Source: Microbulbifer harenosus | GTDB taxonomy: Bacteria > Pseudomonadota > Gammaproteobacteria > Pseudomonadales > Cellvibrionaceae | DNA: 64,000 bases | Direction of reading: 5' to 3' | Assembly: GCF_005771435.1 (NCBI RefSeq) | Contig: NZ_VANI01000004.1 | Span: forward strand, 372,001-436,000 | In this document: piece after piece, positions 63,478 to 64,000 of the stretch | Layout of the letters: the number at the start of each line of letters is the position of its first letter | Numbering within the stretch: position 1 is the stretch's first letter | The notes under the pieces: model-generated | Databases searched by the model: none | Seen by the model: the letters and a program-made list of their open reading frames with translations, nothing else | Told to the model about the DNA's origin: nothing | Translations under genes and position numbers: made by a program

Positions 63478-64000
63478 ATGTACAAAAAAACATCAGCCGG
63501 ATGCCCGTGTTTTGCACGCCGGAGTCTCGCTGCGGCGATTGCCTGTGCCGCGCTCAGCCCTCTGGGACATGCGCAGTCTTCTGGAAACCCGCACGCTGAA
63601 AAGCAAGCCATAGAGGAGGTGGTGGTGATCAGCCGCTACACCACCAAAGACCGTCTGGATACCGCAACCGGACTCGGTCTCACCCTCTATGAAACGCCGC
63701 AGTCCGTGAGCGTGGTCACTGCGCAGCGTATTACCGATCAGAACCTGGAATCCCTGACGGACGTTATCAACAATGCTACCGGTGTTTCCGCCCGCGCCCA
63801 GGACAGCACCCGGCATACCTATTCCTCGCGCGGATTCGCGATCAACAACTACCAGGTGGACGGTATTCCTATCTACTGGCAGCCGGGTGGCAACGCCGGT
63901 GAAACCCAGTCCGATATGAGCCTGTATGAGCGGGTGGAAATTGTGCGCGGCGCCACCGGCCTGCTGACTGGCGCCGGCAACCCTTCTGCGTCGGTCAATC
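63478..64000 (+). CDS. TonB-dependent siderophore receptor (partial, 3' end outside window)
   Basis: The visible 174 residues comprise a signal peptide (cleavage probably after GHAQ), a TonB-box-like IEEVVVISRY and most of the plug domain: ETPQSVSVVTAQRITDQNLESLTDVINNATGVSA, then YSSRGFAINNYQVDGIP and ERVEIVRGATGLLTGAGNP. This matches FpvA/FhuE-type ferric siderophore receptors. The beta-barrel is cut by the end of the window. AGGA precedes ATG 63478. A Fur-like box lies just upstream. Confidence 0.93.
   Translation, partial: MYKKTSAGCPCFARRSLAAAIACAALSPLGHAQSSGNPHAEKQAIEEVVVISRYTTKDRLDTATGLGLTLYETPQSVSVVTAQRITDQNLESLTDVINNATGVSARAQDSTRHTYSSRGFAINNYQVDGIPIYWQPGGNAGETQSDMSLYERVEIVRGATGLLTGAGNPSASVN

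Overview
The window looks like chromosome of a free-living, probably marine gammaproteobacterium, and the Cellvibrionales (Microbulbifer-like) are the best guess. The guess rests on gene content and order (metK, an ArsR-type regulator, tkt and epd in the order known from Pseudomonas relatives; a complete hut set; an RND pump; a TonB siderophore receptor) and on high GC outside the first 11 kb. It is inference, because no rRNA or other marker gene is present. I see no tRNA, rRNA, CRISPR array or intact transposase.

Positions 1-11300 hold an accessory cluster with lower GC than the rest. It encodes a DUF2000 protein, a heme-oxygenase-like diiron oxidase (HDO), an ATP-grasp ligase, an MFS transporter, a BesD/BesE-type Fe(II)/2-oxoglutarate oxygenase, a five-gene Dpp/Opp-type ABC transporter, a small 2Fe-2S ferredoxin and a YdjA-like nitroreductase. 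HDO, 2OG oxygenase and ATP-grasp ligase together recall the bes pathway for unusual amino acids and gamma-glutamyl dipeptides. The oxygenase here keeps the H-x-D Asp, which points to hydroxylation rather than halogenation, and no PLP enzyme is visible. This is the best candidate for an undescribed system; its left edge may lie outside the window.

Positions 11400-19130 hold a LysE exporter and a histidine utilisation locus: hutH, hutU and hutC leftward, hutI and hutG rightward. hutC has a clear operator and is bracketed by repeats. Positions 19150-35210 are a mix: NUDIX protein, class C beta-lactamase-like protein, small lipoprotein, EntD-type PPTase, transglutaminase-like protein, Sel1 lipoprotein, a TetR/alcohol dehydrogenase/thioesterase group, a MarR/FUSC/DODA-dioxygenase group, small exporters, a ParD-like/map pair and rluA.

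Positions 35500-48600 hold a SARP-type regulator fused to an alpha/beta hydrolase, a small ORF in front of a strong terminator, ohr/ohrR, tex, and an RND efflux pair. After the pump comes a two-gene module of unknown function. It is bracketed by a duplicated 76-bp tract and followed by a diverged remnant of an RND gene 3' end, so it looks inserted.

Positions 48880-64000 hold rsmE, a HAD phosphatase, an OmpA-like lipoprotein, a frameshifted OPT transporter, the SAM-cycle genes metF, ahcY and metK with an ArsR-methyltransferase (SahR-like) regulator and two matching operators, tkt, epd, a short DTW protein, a DinB protein, and the start of a TonB-dependent siderophore receptor behind a Fur-like box. 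Two kinds of intergenic palindromes recur across the window: REP-like hairpins and a family of 109-125 bp composite palindromes whose arm sequences differ between copies yet stay self-complementary.
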